Shown here in pieces: positions 22,949-35,095 of a DNA stretch of 64,000 nt. A program made the translations under genes and the position numbers. The notes beneath the pieces are model-generated. The model did not search any database. It saw nothing but the letters and a program-made list of their open reading frames with translations, and was not told the origin of the DNA. Position 1 is the first letter of the stretch. Every line of letters begins with the position of its first letter. The stretch covers positions 177,354-241,353 of the forward strand of contig VWZX01008950.1 of assembly GCA_013399015.1 (NCBI GenBank). Reading direction: 5' to 3'. This DNA comes from Galbula dea (Eukaryota; Chordata; Aves; Piciformes; Galbulidae).

Positions 22949-23753
22949 AACATTTATTTTAAATGGAACTTGGATGCTTTCTCCAGCTTTTTATTAACTC
23001 ATTGTAAAGAAACACTTTGCTCTTATGAGATGATAAAATCGGTAGGAAATAAAAATCATTTAGCAACTGTTTGCTCACGAAACTGCCAACATGTTTTCTC
23101 TTAAAAAAATAACCATGCTGGAGATTGAGATTATTGTGTGACTTGTGATACACGGCAGATAAAGCTTATCCATCAAACTAAGCTGGATAGCTATAGAAAA
23201 ACCTGAAAGTAGGGGAATCTGAAGTGAGGAAAGTATAAGGTTTCTATAACAAATAATCTTCTCAAGTTGTTTATTGAGATTATAGATTTAAAGAAGAAAG
23301 AGATTAGTTTTTCCTCCTCCATGAAAAGGGATAGAATTATAAACCCAAAATCTGAAGATCTCTTGAGAGGTGTCTACACAGTCTAGTAAAGATATAAAGA
23401 TATACACTGGGATGTCAATGTATATGTGCCAGCACAAAGGACACCCACTTCTTCATTTCTTAGCTAACAGAGTAGATTTATATAATGGAACCCAGCTGGA
23501 AGAAACTTCTGTCTGTATTAGTGTTAACTGAAGTTCCTTTTAATAGGCAATTTTACTTTGTAAAGGGCTCTTCCCCAAAATTAGCACTGCTTACAGGTGT
23601 AGACATACTTCCCGGTTTGTCCCTTGTGTTCTTGATCAAATTGTTTGTCAGCCCAGCTTCCGTCTTTTACCAAACTTCTGGAATTCCATTTATTTTTGCC
23701 CCTGGATTTCTACAAGAAGGGAAATCCTGAAAGAACATCTAATATCCCTCTGC
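22949..23753. other. Unique sequence, no gene seen
   Basis: No recognised repeat. Overlapping 64-91 codon frames near 23485-23985 lack family motifs. Confidence 0.5.
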
Positions 23754-24376
23754 TGTGGGAGAACGCCCAGATTATAAGAAGTGGAAGGAAAACATCTAGA
23801 ACCAGGATTTTACAGTGGCTTCTTCCCAGGATACCACACCGGGAGCTGCACGAGTTCTTCCACGGGTTGCAAACTTCTGTACGGTTTTTCTTATAAGCCT
23901 CTGTTATCCCTTCCCTAGTGCACGTGGACCCCCTGGGCTGTGACACGTTGCCTTCCTTCCTGAACCTGTTCCCTGCCCCTGTCAAACCTCATTGGTTACA
24001 CTCCCTTTTTCCTGAGTTACCACCCAATCACATTCTCTTTTGTTAAACCCTCCCTGGGGGAGTATAAAAGCCCCGGGAAGTTTGAATAACTCACTTTTTG
24101 CCCCTGGACTTCAGAGACTATACTCATGATTCTTTCCTCCCCTCAAGGAGGGAAAGTTCTCACAGGAGAACATCATCTCAGAGACACAGCTGGCGGGGAG
24201 TCACCAGGAATCAATCCCTGTCACTCTGCTCCCTTCTTTACTGGTTAATGCTATGCTTTAAGATCCTTCACTATTTAAATGGTAAAGCTGCATTTTGTGG
24301 TGCTCTGCAACAATCACTGTACTGTATATCCTTGCCAAATTACAACAAATATTTGGAATTTCAAAACACCAGGTAA
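23754..24376 (+). mobile_element. Probable LTR with strong TATA box
   Basis: A GC-richer block beginning TGTGGGAGAACGCCC with promoter-like organisation: CACCCAATCACATTC (CCAAT, about 24021), then GGGAGTATAAAAGCCCCGGG with TATAAAAG at 24063-24070, then a likely transcription start around 24090. A good splice-donor match, CCAGGTAAGAG, lies at about 24369. The right end and any target duplication could not be fixed, so LTR identity is inferred from composition and promoter order. A host promoter is the alternative. Confidence 0.45.
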
Positions 24377-26431
24377 GAGAGAAAAGGAATTACTTTCTGG
24401 GGCTCTGATGACACAGGTAATGAATGAAAAAGGAAGGAAAGAAGCCTGTGACCTTGCACTGTGGAGGTTACAAGCTGTGGAATCCGAAGTTAGTATTGGC
24501 AGTGGCCTGCTGCAATGAAGCCCTCAGCAGCTGTTGCGCTGAACACCAGTTTCACAGGTTATGGGCTGCAGATAAAAGCAGGTGGGAGAAAGACCTTAAC
24601 AACGAAGAATGTTGATGAAATTCACAGCAGATTAGAAATTCAAGATCATGACATGCTATTTCCAGACTATTAAACATGGTTGCAAGGAGCAATTACAGGT
24701 GCTTGAAATTTCCATGACTACAGAGTGCTAATTAAATACGTGGTAAAAAACTTTGGAGGATCAAGACTGCAGCTTTGAAAAATCCAGATCATATTGTCAT
24801 ATTTTCAAAGATCAGTTGTGCTTTTCCAATTAAGGAATTTATTTACCTTTAATATAGTGGCTGCTTTTTTTAAGTGCAGCTGAATTGGTACGATTCAGAA
24901 ATGGAATATCTTGCAGTAAGAGTCTCCTTTGTACAGACTCATAAAATGAGAGTTCTCTTTATTTTCTATAAAAGAGATTGTAATATCTCACACTCTCTAA
25001 ACTTCTATTGTGCACCTTCATACTTTCAATCTTGATACTTCTTTTCTTTACTTCTGCTGTTATGAATATACTGCCAGAGATTAACAGAAGGGAGACACTT
25101 TGCAGAGGAGGAAAATTATTTCAGATTGATCTCATTTATGATTAAGGTATGAAATATGAGTGAATCTCTGTTTCAAAATAAAATGGCAAAAAAATTCATT
25201 TTCCTCTCATTCCTGTTTCATCAAAAAACAGGTAGAAGGTAAGTCTATATAGAAATCCAATTATATTTGCACAGATGTAACAAGATTTCTTTATAATACC
25301 TTTTCTTCCAATACAGTTTAAACTAACATCTCATAAGAACACTTAATTGAAAATTAGTAAAAAGCATGCATATTAATTAAAAATCAAATAATTCTTAAAA
25401 TATATTTAGAGACTTTAAATAAGCATATAGTTACAATTAATTTCATATGCTACAGCTAAAGAGTACTGTCAATTAATGTGTTTACTAGGTTGATGTTTTA
25501 AAACCAATTATCTTGGTAATTGCTTTTGTATGTGATGTATAACATAAATTACGCCAGCGTTTTCAGAAATACCACCTGTTGTAATGAACATGAAATAAAA
25601 AATATATAATGCTGCATTATTAGCAGGAAATCCTCCAATTTACCTTTTTTAACCCTGTATCTGTAAAATACAAAAATCTACCTGGATATATCTGATTTCT
25701 TCCCATCACGCTTCCAGTTGTCTCTGCAACTACAGTGTTCTTTTCTAACTCAGGTCTTTATTTTTTTTAAACTTCTAATTAAAGTTTGCAGTTTTGATGC
25801 TCAGAACCCAAGCAGCTATTATTTTTCCTTTCTTTTAGAAAAATAGTTCCTTACAAGACAAATCTGATCACAGTTTTGGGGATAGTCTGCTTCAAGTATT
25901 GCTCCCTATATGTAAAATGAATACAGTCACCCAAACTTTAACTCTGTGCTGTTACTTTTCCCAGTGCTCTCTGATCAGGTCTCATAACCTCAAAACCCTC
26001 TCACATTAGGTTTCAAGGCACAGAATACATATCAGGCCACTCCTAAATGCCATTGAATATGATGGTGTTGGGGATAATGCTCTAGAACTATTTCAAGCCC
26101 TTGCAATAGGTAAAGAAATCCTTTCTGTATGTCTAGAGATCTGCCTCACGAGATCCAGAGAAAATATGGATTACAAGAGTTGAGATGCTCACTACAAAAA
26201 CAGGAAGCAATGAAAAACAGGGTTGCAAGCCACACTGCACAGTTTCATCTAGAGGCCAGACTAGACGCTGTACAGACACAGACTGAGAAAATTATTTATC
26301 ATGATTCTGGATTAACAAATTATTTTGGTAATGAATCAAAGTACAGTACATTTTAAAGATATTTAGAAGAACACAATATTTTCTAATAGTATGGAGTTGT
26401 ACCTCTACCAGAGACAATACCTAGTTAGACT
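24377..26431. other. AT-rich unique sequence, no gene seen
   Basis: May include remnants of provirus interior next to 23754-24376, but no gag/pol/env motif is visible. Otherwise nothing recognised. Confidence 0.45.
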
Positions 26432-26987
26432 TGTCGCTATGGTTTGGGTTAGAACAGAATTAATTCTGTTCAGTAACTTTATTTTCTGAAAGGTATTCCA
26501 TCCCATATACATGATATTCCGTATCAGCTTTCTCCCCCCCCCCCACCTTGCCAAAGCTGCCTGCTAAACGAACTTCCCCTTTAAGAAACCTGAAATTCCT
26601 GAATCCCAAACTCGGGAGGAACTCTGCCCCCCCAGGGGGAAGCAGAAACCACAGGGTTTTGGGACCCTGGGTAGGGGCTGGGACACATGTGAAGCTGCTA
26701 CCAGGGACAGCTTGAACTGAAGGGGACTTGTCTGTGCGGACGGCTTGCTGGTGTACGGCGTGAGTGCATTGTGTGCTCATGCTGGGAGCTGCGCAAGTGA
26801 GCTAATACCGGGACAGAGAGAAACTGAGAGCTGGCACCAGGACCATTCGGTATTTGGGTCCTGTATATGTTTATATATGTTTTATTTATTATTGTTACTA
26901 TTATTAAAGCAGTTGTAGTTTTTTACCTTCCAATCCAGAAGCCTCTCTTTCTGCCGTGGGTCGGAAAAAAAGCCTCCAACCACAACA
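26432..26987 (+). mobile_element. Solo LTR, palindrome family (plus orientation)
   Basis: Starts TGTCGCTATGGTTTGGG and ends CCTCCAACCACAACA. The perfect 20-bp palindrome GAACAGAATTAATTCTGTTC is at 26452-26471. A poly-C run (26525-26538) and ATTATTAAAGCAGTTG (polyadenylation-like ATTAAA, about 26902) match the reverse complement of the LTR at 12567-13032. The 106-codon minus-strand frame here is a shadow. No clean target duplication was seen. Confidence 0.8.
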
Positions 26988-29900
26988 GATGTTCAGTTTA
27001 CAAGTGTTTAGACTGACCTGAGAAGATACACTTTAGCACACTGCAGAATTTTGGTTTCCAAATCATCCAGATGCTGGGAGTGTGTTGTACCTCTCTTGTG
27101 GCACAGACATCAAGATTTTCTTCGTATGGAATTGAACATATGGTGAGCAACAAAGAACTAATACACTTGAAGCACCCATTCTCACATAGGGTTAGGATGC
27201 AGGTAAGGTACGTGCTCAAATTGACAGGCTTAGCCGGTTTAGATATAAACACTATCAATCTGAAGCCTAAGAAATCACAATGATCAAAATTTCATGAAAA
27301 CCTAAACACCCTGTACTTTTAAAACACTATTTCTGTAGATTATTTTAATAATTTCTTGCCATGTTGTAAAGTTCATATTCACAAGGACTGCTAGTATTCC
27401 TCACTATGACTAAATCAACCTTCAAAAAAAGTGAATTGTGATTATTGATAACATTTTTATTTTTTTTCTCCTTTTGTATCTCAAGCCCTCAGAAGGCCAT
27501 CAGGAGCAGGGACTGCATGGGACTCCTGGGTATAAAATGAAAATCTGCCCTGAGCCAGAAGGCCTGTTGGCCTAAAGAGTCTTAACATGGGACAAAGGAA
27601 AGAAACCACGTGCGCATCGTTAATATATGCATTGTTTGTGTACATATATATCTAGAGTGCTAAGAACTTTTTTAGTCCAATCATTCTCATAACAACCTAG
27701 TAGTCCAAGTGATCTAATAAATATGAAGAACCTGATAAACAACAGAGTTCAGACTGACATTAACCCACTGAGGATAACTGTCCCCCCTTCAGCTACCCCT
27801 CTCCCCTTGCAGGATGCTCACCCACACAGGGTTCCTCTGGTCCCATGTGGGCAGCTCTAGTCTTCTCCAGGGTCAGTAAGGGGCAGCTGCACCCAAGACA
27901 CCAGCACCCTGAGTCCTTCCCCTAGTGGTTGGAGTTTCTTCCTCCTCAGCCTTGGGCTTGCTGGTGTTTACTTCCATAAATGCCACCAAAGGTACTGCAC
28001 CACCCAGAAAGGTGAAAGTCACTCACCCCTGGGCTGCCAGCACCACCAGGGCCTGGCCCTGTAGCCCATAGGCCTGAGGCTTCCTTGACAGTATAAAGGA
28101 TGCATGGGGGGGTCATAGGCTGGTGGCCCTGTGCCCCAATGAGCCAAGCATGGCCCAGGGGGGCTGCAGACAGTGATGTTTTGAATGGGAATAGATCTGT
28201 AAATATATGTTTAAGTCCAGTTATGTCTAAAACTAAGTACATTATGCACAAGAATTTGTTGCTCTGAATCCTCCAGCAGAATAAAAATTGAAATAGCACA
28301 TTAATCACAAAACGCTGATGTATTCTTCAGAGAAATAATTTACAATCTGTCTCTGGGTGGGAACTCTGTGCAATCAGCTACTTCCAGAATTGGTACACTG
28401 TTACTTTCAATAAATCTATTTTTGATGGTGCTTGCTTTTTTCCACAAAGATGAGGAAGGAGATGCTGGTGGAGATACAAATGCATAATTCTCAGTGATAA
28501 AACTTCCAGAAAGTAGCACTTTTGCAGTTTCCATAGGAACAACTCTCAAAAATGCCACCTGACTTGCATTTACACAACACTGCCAAAACCCACAGTTCCT
28601 GTCTGATTCTATCCTCTGCCATTCCTTCCTGTTCATTTCCCACTTATTTTAATATTGTCAGTGAAGGCATTTTGTTGGCTGTATCAGAGACCAGAGGCAA
28701 CTGAGTAACATGGAGACTAGCACTTCGCTGGTTTTTTTTTCAACCCGATCAGTCCCAGATAATCTCCCTGGGCAGACACAAAAAATGTTTTTTGAGAGCA
28801 CAAGCGAGGCTGTGGCATGAGAGTAGGGAAACACAAAGGAGCAGGAAATGCTTTGTCACAGCCATGGCAGCTTAAATGCAAGATGGGTAACTGGCCAAAG
28901 CCAATTAGCCTTCCTGTACACATGTTCCTGTTCTCTTAGATCCCAGACTAGTTCTAGAACAATAGAAGAGTCAGGTCAGAGGATTATAGTTTGTCAGCAA
29001 ACCTAGGCAGTCATTTTCTTTATAATCAACACATACAAGAAGTTGATTGCTTGCCAATGGGATCAGAAAGCCTCCTGTCAATTACCTTAAGGAAGCAGGT
29101 GAAATAACGGTAATGAACAATACCTTAAGACCTAAGCCATTTTCCTAGCTTTTCATAGTTTTTGTCAGATGTATTTATTTTGTGTGTCGAAGTATGTGTA
29201 GAAAAAATTTACTTTTTAATGTTTTTTCAGATATAACTGCTGATTAAATTAATATACAGTTAAACAAAAAAATTATATATTGAATTATGAATCTTTTATT
29301 ATTTATGTATTTGCAGATAAGGTAAACAGACTAATTCTTTTAGTTTTATTGCTTCAGACAGCTTAGTCTTGTAAGGTTTCTGGCCTGCTACTTACTTTTT
29401 TTTAAAGTTTTTTTATTAAGTTTGTTCCAAGATTTAGTTCAGCCTTGGCTATATTCCACAATGAATGTTAATAAACACCAGTAACTGGCTCAACTTAGAC
29501 TCTTTTTCACAATAAATATTAATCAGACACTAAAATTAAGGGCAAATCCACAATTTCTTTTCATGTTTGAACAAAACCGTAATTTGTCACTTGTGCCATT
29601 TATGTAATTTACAATGAACTATCTAACACAAGCTTCTGCATGATCTTCAGCAAGTCCTTTACTCTTCCAGTTTTCTGTCTGAAAACTGGGGATAAGACCT
29701 CCGTGATAGGATTAGCCTAATTAAAAGACAAATTTAATAGTTATTATTAGCCCAGTTCAAATGATACTAATACTTCCAGTTCAAATTCTATCCAATTACA
29801 GTTATACACAAACTTTCTCCAGCCTACCATTTTTCTGGCAATGCCTCTCTCCATCCTAAGGGGAGTGACTTAGTCTAGCTTGGATATTGCTAGTTATCAG

Positions 29901-31027
29901 CATCCAGACTCTTTGCTGTCTTGACACTTTCTTCTTCCTTACTCTACAATCTAGTATTTTTGTTAATATAATCTTTACGTATTTATACTACAAGGATAAA
30001 TTGAGATATATACATTTTTATGTTTACTAGCTTCATTGCAAGTCCATATTACATCCAGATTTATGAAGATGTCTGTTATATGTTAGATACTTGTTCTTTG
30101 TTGGCTTTGCTAATACTGAAATAGGTTTTGACTGGCTCTCAGGTAATTCATTGCTTATGAGCTATCACCCTGCAGCTTTCAGTATTATCCCCTCCCTGTG
30201 TGTTAAAGATCCATGCTCTCATTCCCTGTCTGCACTACAGTTCACTGCATTTTATCACATCATCAAAGATAGTTCATCCTGTGCAGAATGTTATTACTAG
30301 TCTATTAGTTACAGAAATATATGTCAATAACCACTACACCACACAATTGCACAAAGTTCAGGAGAAGCTACACAAAATAGGTCATATCACTTGGTCATTG
30401 GATATTTAAAATTATATCTAAACACACTGTAAAACAAATCTCTAGGTAGGGCAAGACAAGCTCATACAAAATAGTGCAAGTCTTGTGACCTTATTTAGTT
30501 TAATACAGACTTACGCGCCCCCCCCCGTATGACAACAGCATACTTAACTGCATTACAAAGCTACTTGGAGTCTTAGGGAAGCCTCAGGGTGAATTGACAT
30601 TTTGTCCAGATCATTGATGCTGATTTGAAATCCTGACAGCAAATGACTAAACTGCACATGAAATGAGTAATAGAAGAATATATGGTGTTACATTTGTCCA
30701 TGTGGTATTATTTTTCTAAGATTTTTGGTTTACAGTGTGTCTAGAACACTAGCCTTACGTAACACAATGCACTAGCTGGTCTAGCAATCATGTAAACAAT
30801 TTAGTGGAACAAGTAAGTGATTTATAGCAACGCAGTATCAGTCAAACAGTGATTTTTGTGTAATATTAGGCATTTCTGTGTTCTTCATAATTTTGGAGAA
30901 AATGGAGAGAAAACTCAGAATTCTGAATCTAACAGGGCTTGCAGAACTGTTTGCATTTGTACAACTAATAGGTAAGAGAATCCATTGGCAGTCCTATAAC
31001 TAATTAGCAATATCAAACTAGGATCAA
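26988..31027. other. 4 kb mostly unique sequence, no gene seen
   Basis: Contains the GC-rich patch listed separately (27775-28165). The 120- and 98-codon minus-strand frames (27946-28308, 28340-28636) have no recognisable domain. A C run lies at about 30512-30524. Confidence 0.5.
27775..28165. other. GC-rich patch of unknown origin
   Basis: A 390-bp block clearly richer in G+C than its AT-rich surroundings, with abrupt edges. It contains CACCACCAGGGCCTGGCCCTG and several poly-C/G runs but few CpGs, so it does not look like a classic CpG island. On the minus strand a CTTTATACTGTC (TATA-like) occurs near 28090. It may be an unrecognised LTR or an old inserted sequence. Confidence 0.4.
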
Positions 31028-31215
31028 CCATAGAATCATAGAACAGTCCAGGATGGAAGGGACCTCAAAAAACTCATCTGATTCAATCTTTTGTGTGAAA
31101 GATGTCTTAGAGGAGATTATCTAGCACTCTGCCCAATTGAATCTTGAAAATGTCTAGTGATGGGAACTCTACTGCTTCTTTGGAAAGGTTGTTGCAATGA
31201 ATGACTGTTCTTACT
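31028..31215 (-). mobile_element. Old CR1 3' fragment
   Basis: ACCATAGAATCATAGAACAGTCCAGG and ATGGAAGGGACCTCAAAAAAC at the left end are CR1 3' tail landmarks; ATTGAATCTTGAAAATGTCTAGTG and the following TGGAAAGGTTGTTGCAATGAA correspond to divergent ORF2 C-terminal sequence. Confidence 0.82.
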
Positions 31216-34200
31216 GAAAAAAACAAAATTCTTAAGACAAAACTTCTCCTGGAGTAAGTTGTCTTTTATTTTCTCCATGTGGCTCCTTGTGAAGTGAAGT
31301 CCTCCACCCTCTTTGTAGCCAAACTTTTTATACAAAGATAGTTCTTAATAGGTAATCTGTTTATGCAATTGATTAAAATTTGAGCTGTTATACTAAGTCA
31401 GAGTACAGCTTCAAACCTGTTTTTGCTATGCTTAAAGCAGTAAACCATTTTAACCTTTCTATTAACATGACAGTTGGGCACTTCTTGTCATCTGACATTT
31501 TATTTCCACTTTTATTTCATAGGACATTTAATTTGCATTTCAGATACTGCACCTTGAAAAGCTAAATACATCTGTGGGGTAAAGGAGAGCAGAATCTAGA
31601 AAACATTTGAACAGGGGAAGAGAATAATTAATAGTAAATACAGAAATGCAAGATAAGAAATCTTATCTCCCTAAACTTTTTAAAGGACTTGCATAAGTTT
31701 TAATAGATTTAAATTCAATTTCCCTTAAGTATTTGTAGAATGTTTACTAGCTGAATATCAAAGCCTTTAATGTTTTTAGCTTGCATACTGTCCCAAGTTA
31801 TGACAATATAATAAAAATAGGGTGTGTAGAAATTAAGAGGTCAAGTGATAAGGGCCAAAGTTGTAGGATACATCCTTTCTCTCTACATGTAATTACTGAA
31901 AAGAAGGAAAACTGCAATCGTGTTAGCTTAGAGAATAAAGTGTTTCTTATTTCAAAACTGAAGAAATGACAATTTTAAAGTGACATTATTGCAACACAAA
32001 AGATTTACAGGAGTAAAATTGAATCCATTGATGTGTACCAAGAGAATTGGGCACACCTCAGCACCCACAACCAGTTTGCAATAGAGATGTTATGACTAAG
32101 TAGGGATAACATTATAAACTTACTTCAGTCCAATGGTCTAGAAATGTCCTTCTGTTCAATGATACATAGAATAAACACGACAAAAGGCATATTCATCCTA
32201 AATTGATCTGACAGGTTGTTAAGATTTACACCATGATAGCTTTAATAAAGGTTAAATGGATGAGATGGTAATGCTCTGAGCAAAATTCATGCAAAGCAAT
32301 GAGACCTAGCTAAGAAAACTAAGATTAGCTTAAGTGTGATGAGAAGGAGGGACAAATAGCCACATCAAAATAAATACCAGAATTTCACAGAGCTCAGTTT
32401 CATTACAGCACAAGCAAGAAGAAGAAAAAAGGCTTTGGAATATCTGAAAGCTAAACAGAAATTTAAATGTCCTTTTGTTTTATTTTGTTTGTTTAAAGTT
32501 ATATCTTGATAAATTTTTAAGTGATATTATCAACATCTGCACAATTAACTGAATAGGATTTTATTTTGTCTTTTCAACCAAATTAAGGATGCTTTATATG
32601 CTGAGTTTGGAGAAGCATAACTGTATTTTCCTCTCCAACTCCCCCAAGTCCTCCTGAATTCAACCCCTGTTAATAAAATGCAATAAAGTACTTCCTTTTG
32701 AAATAAGATTATTGAAATTGAAATTAAAACTTTTATTTTTTCTTTAAAAAGATCTTTTCTGAAAATATCCTCTGAATACAACTTTTCGGGTAAATCTTTA
32801 AAGAAGCGCATTTAAGAAATAATTGACTAAAATGCCATCAAGTTTAAATATCTACATCTATTTTCAACTAAAGCCCTATACACTTGTCTTTAAACTCTAA
32901 TTATAAGCAATATACAACTAGAACTTTATTTTCCATGTTATAGCAATTTATTTACTCACTGCTACCCCTCTCCACATTCTCCTTCCTTTTTCTCTCTCAG
33001 TGGGAGAAACAATAATTTTAAGTTTCTTTCACATTTGGTGTTTACACAGAATTTGGACTCTGTATTATTCCAAGTAAGACATTAATGCTTCCATAAATAC
33101 TGTTTTGTACTTGTGTGCCCTCTGTTGTTTGCTTCATTTATATACCCCAGCAATCCCTACAGATGCACCACTGCATTTATAGTTAAACTCATTAAATAAC
33201 TTGATACAATACAGAAAGTGCACTTTTCCTGTCAGTCGTTTGCCCTTGTTTTCCCTGTATCTACCTTAGATAAGTAACAGTGAGCAAATACACAGGAAAT
33301 GAAGAGGTTTATGTATCCTACAGGAAGTAGTTTCCTTTCAGAAGTGAATTTTGCAGTATTCTCTGAAAATAGATGAAGCATTTCTTAAAATAGCAAATAA
33401 AATTCTTGAGAAGAGCAGCTTTGTTTTGACTGATTGTTAGACCTGGGTACATAATCCAGGATACAAAAGCATGTAAAGTACATGCTTCAATGCAAATAAA
33501 AGGAAATTGCTATTTTCTTCTGGAAGAATTGTTTTGAAGAATTCAACTTTTCTTATCAAACCTTCATCAGTAAAAACACTATTCCTGTCCAACAACTATT
33601 TCCTTGTCCTCCAACTAGTTTATTTGAAACAAGACAGAGTTGAAGGTTGCCTGGCTCCAAGACAGAGACGGGAGATTTTGATTACATAATTCTGTACTAC
33701 AAAGATATATTCTGAGTACTTAGTAGAAGATATGAAATTAGGAACTATAAAATTCAAGACTATAAAAACTTGGCTTTCACCCCAAATTACATGAGCAGTA
33801 CATGATGTACATTTCTACCTGCACTTCTTGTTAATATATGAAAGTTCATTGTGAGATGCAGCTGGGAATGATAGTCTGCCAAATGTGTGTTCCATATAAG
33901 TTGTGCAACACTTGGCAGATATGAAGAATTTTCAGCACAAACCTCTTGGCATTTTCATTTGCATTATAGTTTTGTTAAATGACTACATTTTTGTTGCAGA
34001 CTACTGCCTTAGACTGAATTGGAGAAGAATTTGAGTCAGTGCTTGGAAATAATATGTTCAGTGAGCTTTGAAGGAGAGAAATGTGATGGCATGTAGGAAT
34101 GCAAGTGGGTGATCAGGGTATCTTTTGGCATGGAAGAGACTAGTATAGTTTTTATTTGAAGATGAAAATAACTGATTTTGGCAGTGGGAAGGAATCAAGC

Positions 34201-34644
34201 AAAAGAGGACTGGAAGAAACAAAAAGGAAGATGTAGCCTCCTTGTCCCCTGAGAGTTATCTTGCAATTTATAACCTCAATAGTGTCAGTCTGAGGGTGAG
34301 TAAAAAGAAGTATTTGTGATTCTTAAAAGTTACAATGTCTTTCTGCCAGCATAATAAAATGTTTTAGATTAGACATGAGCAAGTTATTATTCAGCACTTT
34401 ATATTGATGTTTGTTTCAAATGAGAACATGTGCCTGTGCAGGTTTTTTTTAGTATCTAGTTTACATTTATGTCTCATTATCTACTCAGTCTTGTGATCTT
34501 TTCCTTTAGGATTGAAGACCAAAAGAAGATCCATCAGGTTAGGCCTCTGTTATATGCTGCAGTGCAGATGAGATAAAGAAATGCAAGCAAGAATTAATTT
34601 CCCCTCTCATTCCCTCTTTAGGCCTCTTACTACAATAAGGACAC
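31216..34644. other. 3.4 kb AT-rich unique sequence, no gene seen
   Basis: No repeat or coding motif recognised; the open frames are short and AT-driven. Confidence 0.55.
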
Positions 34645-35095
34645 TGAGCTGCTGAAGAGTGTCTAAAGAAGGGCAACAAAGTTGGTGAAACATCTAGAGC
34701 ACAAATGTTAAAGAAGCAACTAAGGGAACTGGAGTTGTTTAAACTGGAGAAAGGGAGGCTTATGGGGAACCTTCTTGCTCTCTGCAACTACTTGAAAGGA
34801 TAACTACTTGAAATAATAAGTGATAGGACTAGAGGAAATGGCTTCAAGCTGTGCCAGAGGATGTTCACATTAGATGTTAGGAAGAATTTCTTCACTGAAA
34901 GGTTTATGAGGCATTGGAACAGGCTATCCAGAGTGGTGGTGGAATCACCTTATCTGGAAGTCTTCAAAAAACATGTAGATGTGCTGATGTGGTGCTTGGG
35001 GACATTTTAGTGAAGTGGTAGTATTGGATAGACAGTTGGACTCCATCTCAGAAGGTTTTTTCAACCATAATGATTGTATGTTTCTATGATTTTAC
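34645..35095 (+). mobile_element. CR1 LINE, 3' fragment (older subfamily B)
   Basis: Plus-strand ORF2 C-terminus and 3' UTR: AGGCATTGGAACAGGCTATCC, GTGGTGGTGGAATCACC, CTGGAAGTCTTCAAAAAAC, and a 3' end with TCAACCATAATGATTGTATGTTTCTATGAT. It has the same layout as 14105-15176 but is much more diverged. An ACTACTTGAAAGGATAACTACTTGAAA duplication lies near 34786-34812. Confidence 0.9.

Noticed and set aside
28340..28636. 98-codon minus-strand ORF as a host exon or env remnant
   Set aside because: No recognisable domain, no splice signals judged convincing, and no neighbouring retroviral sequence.
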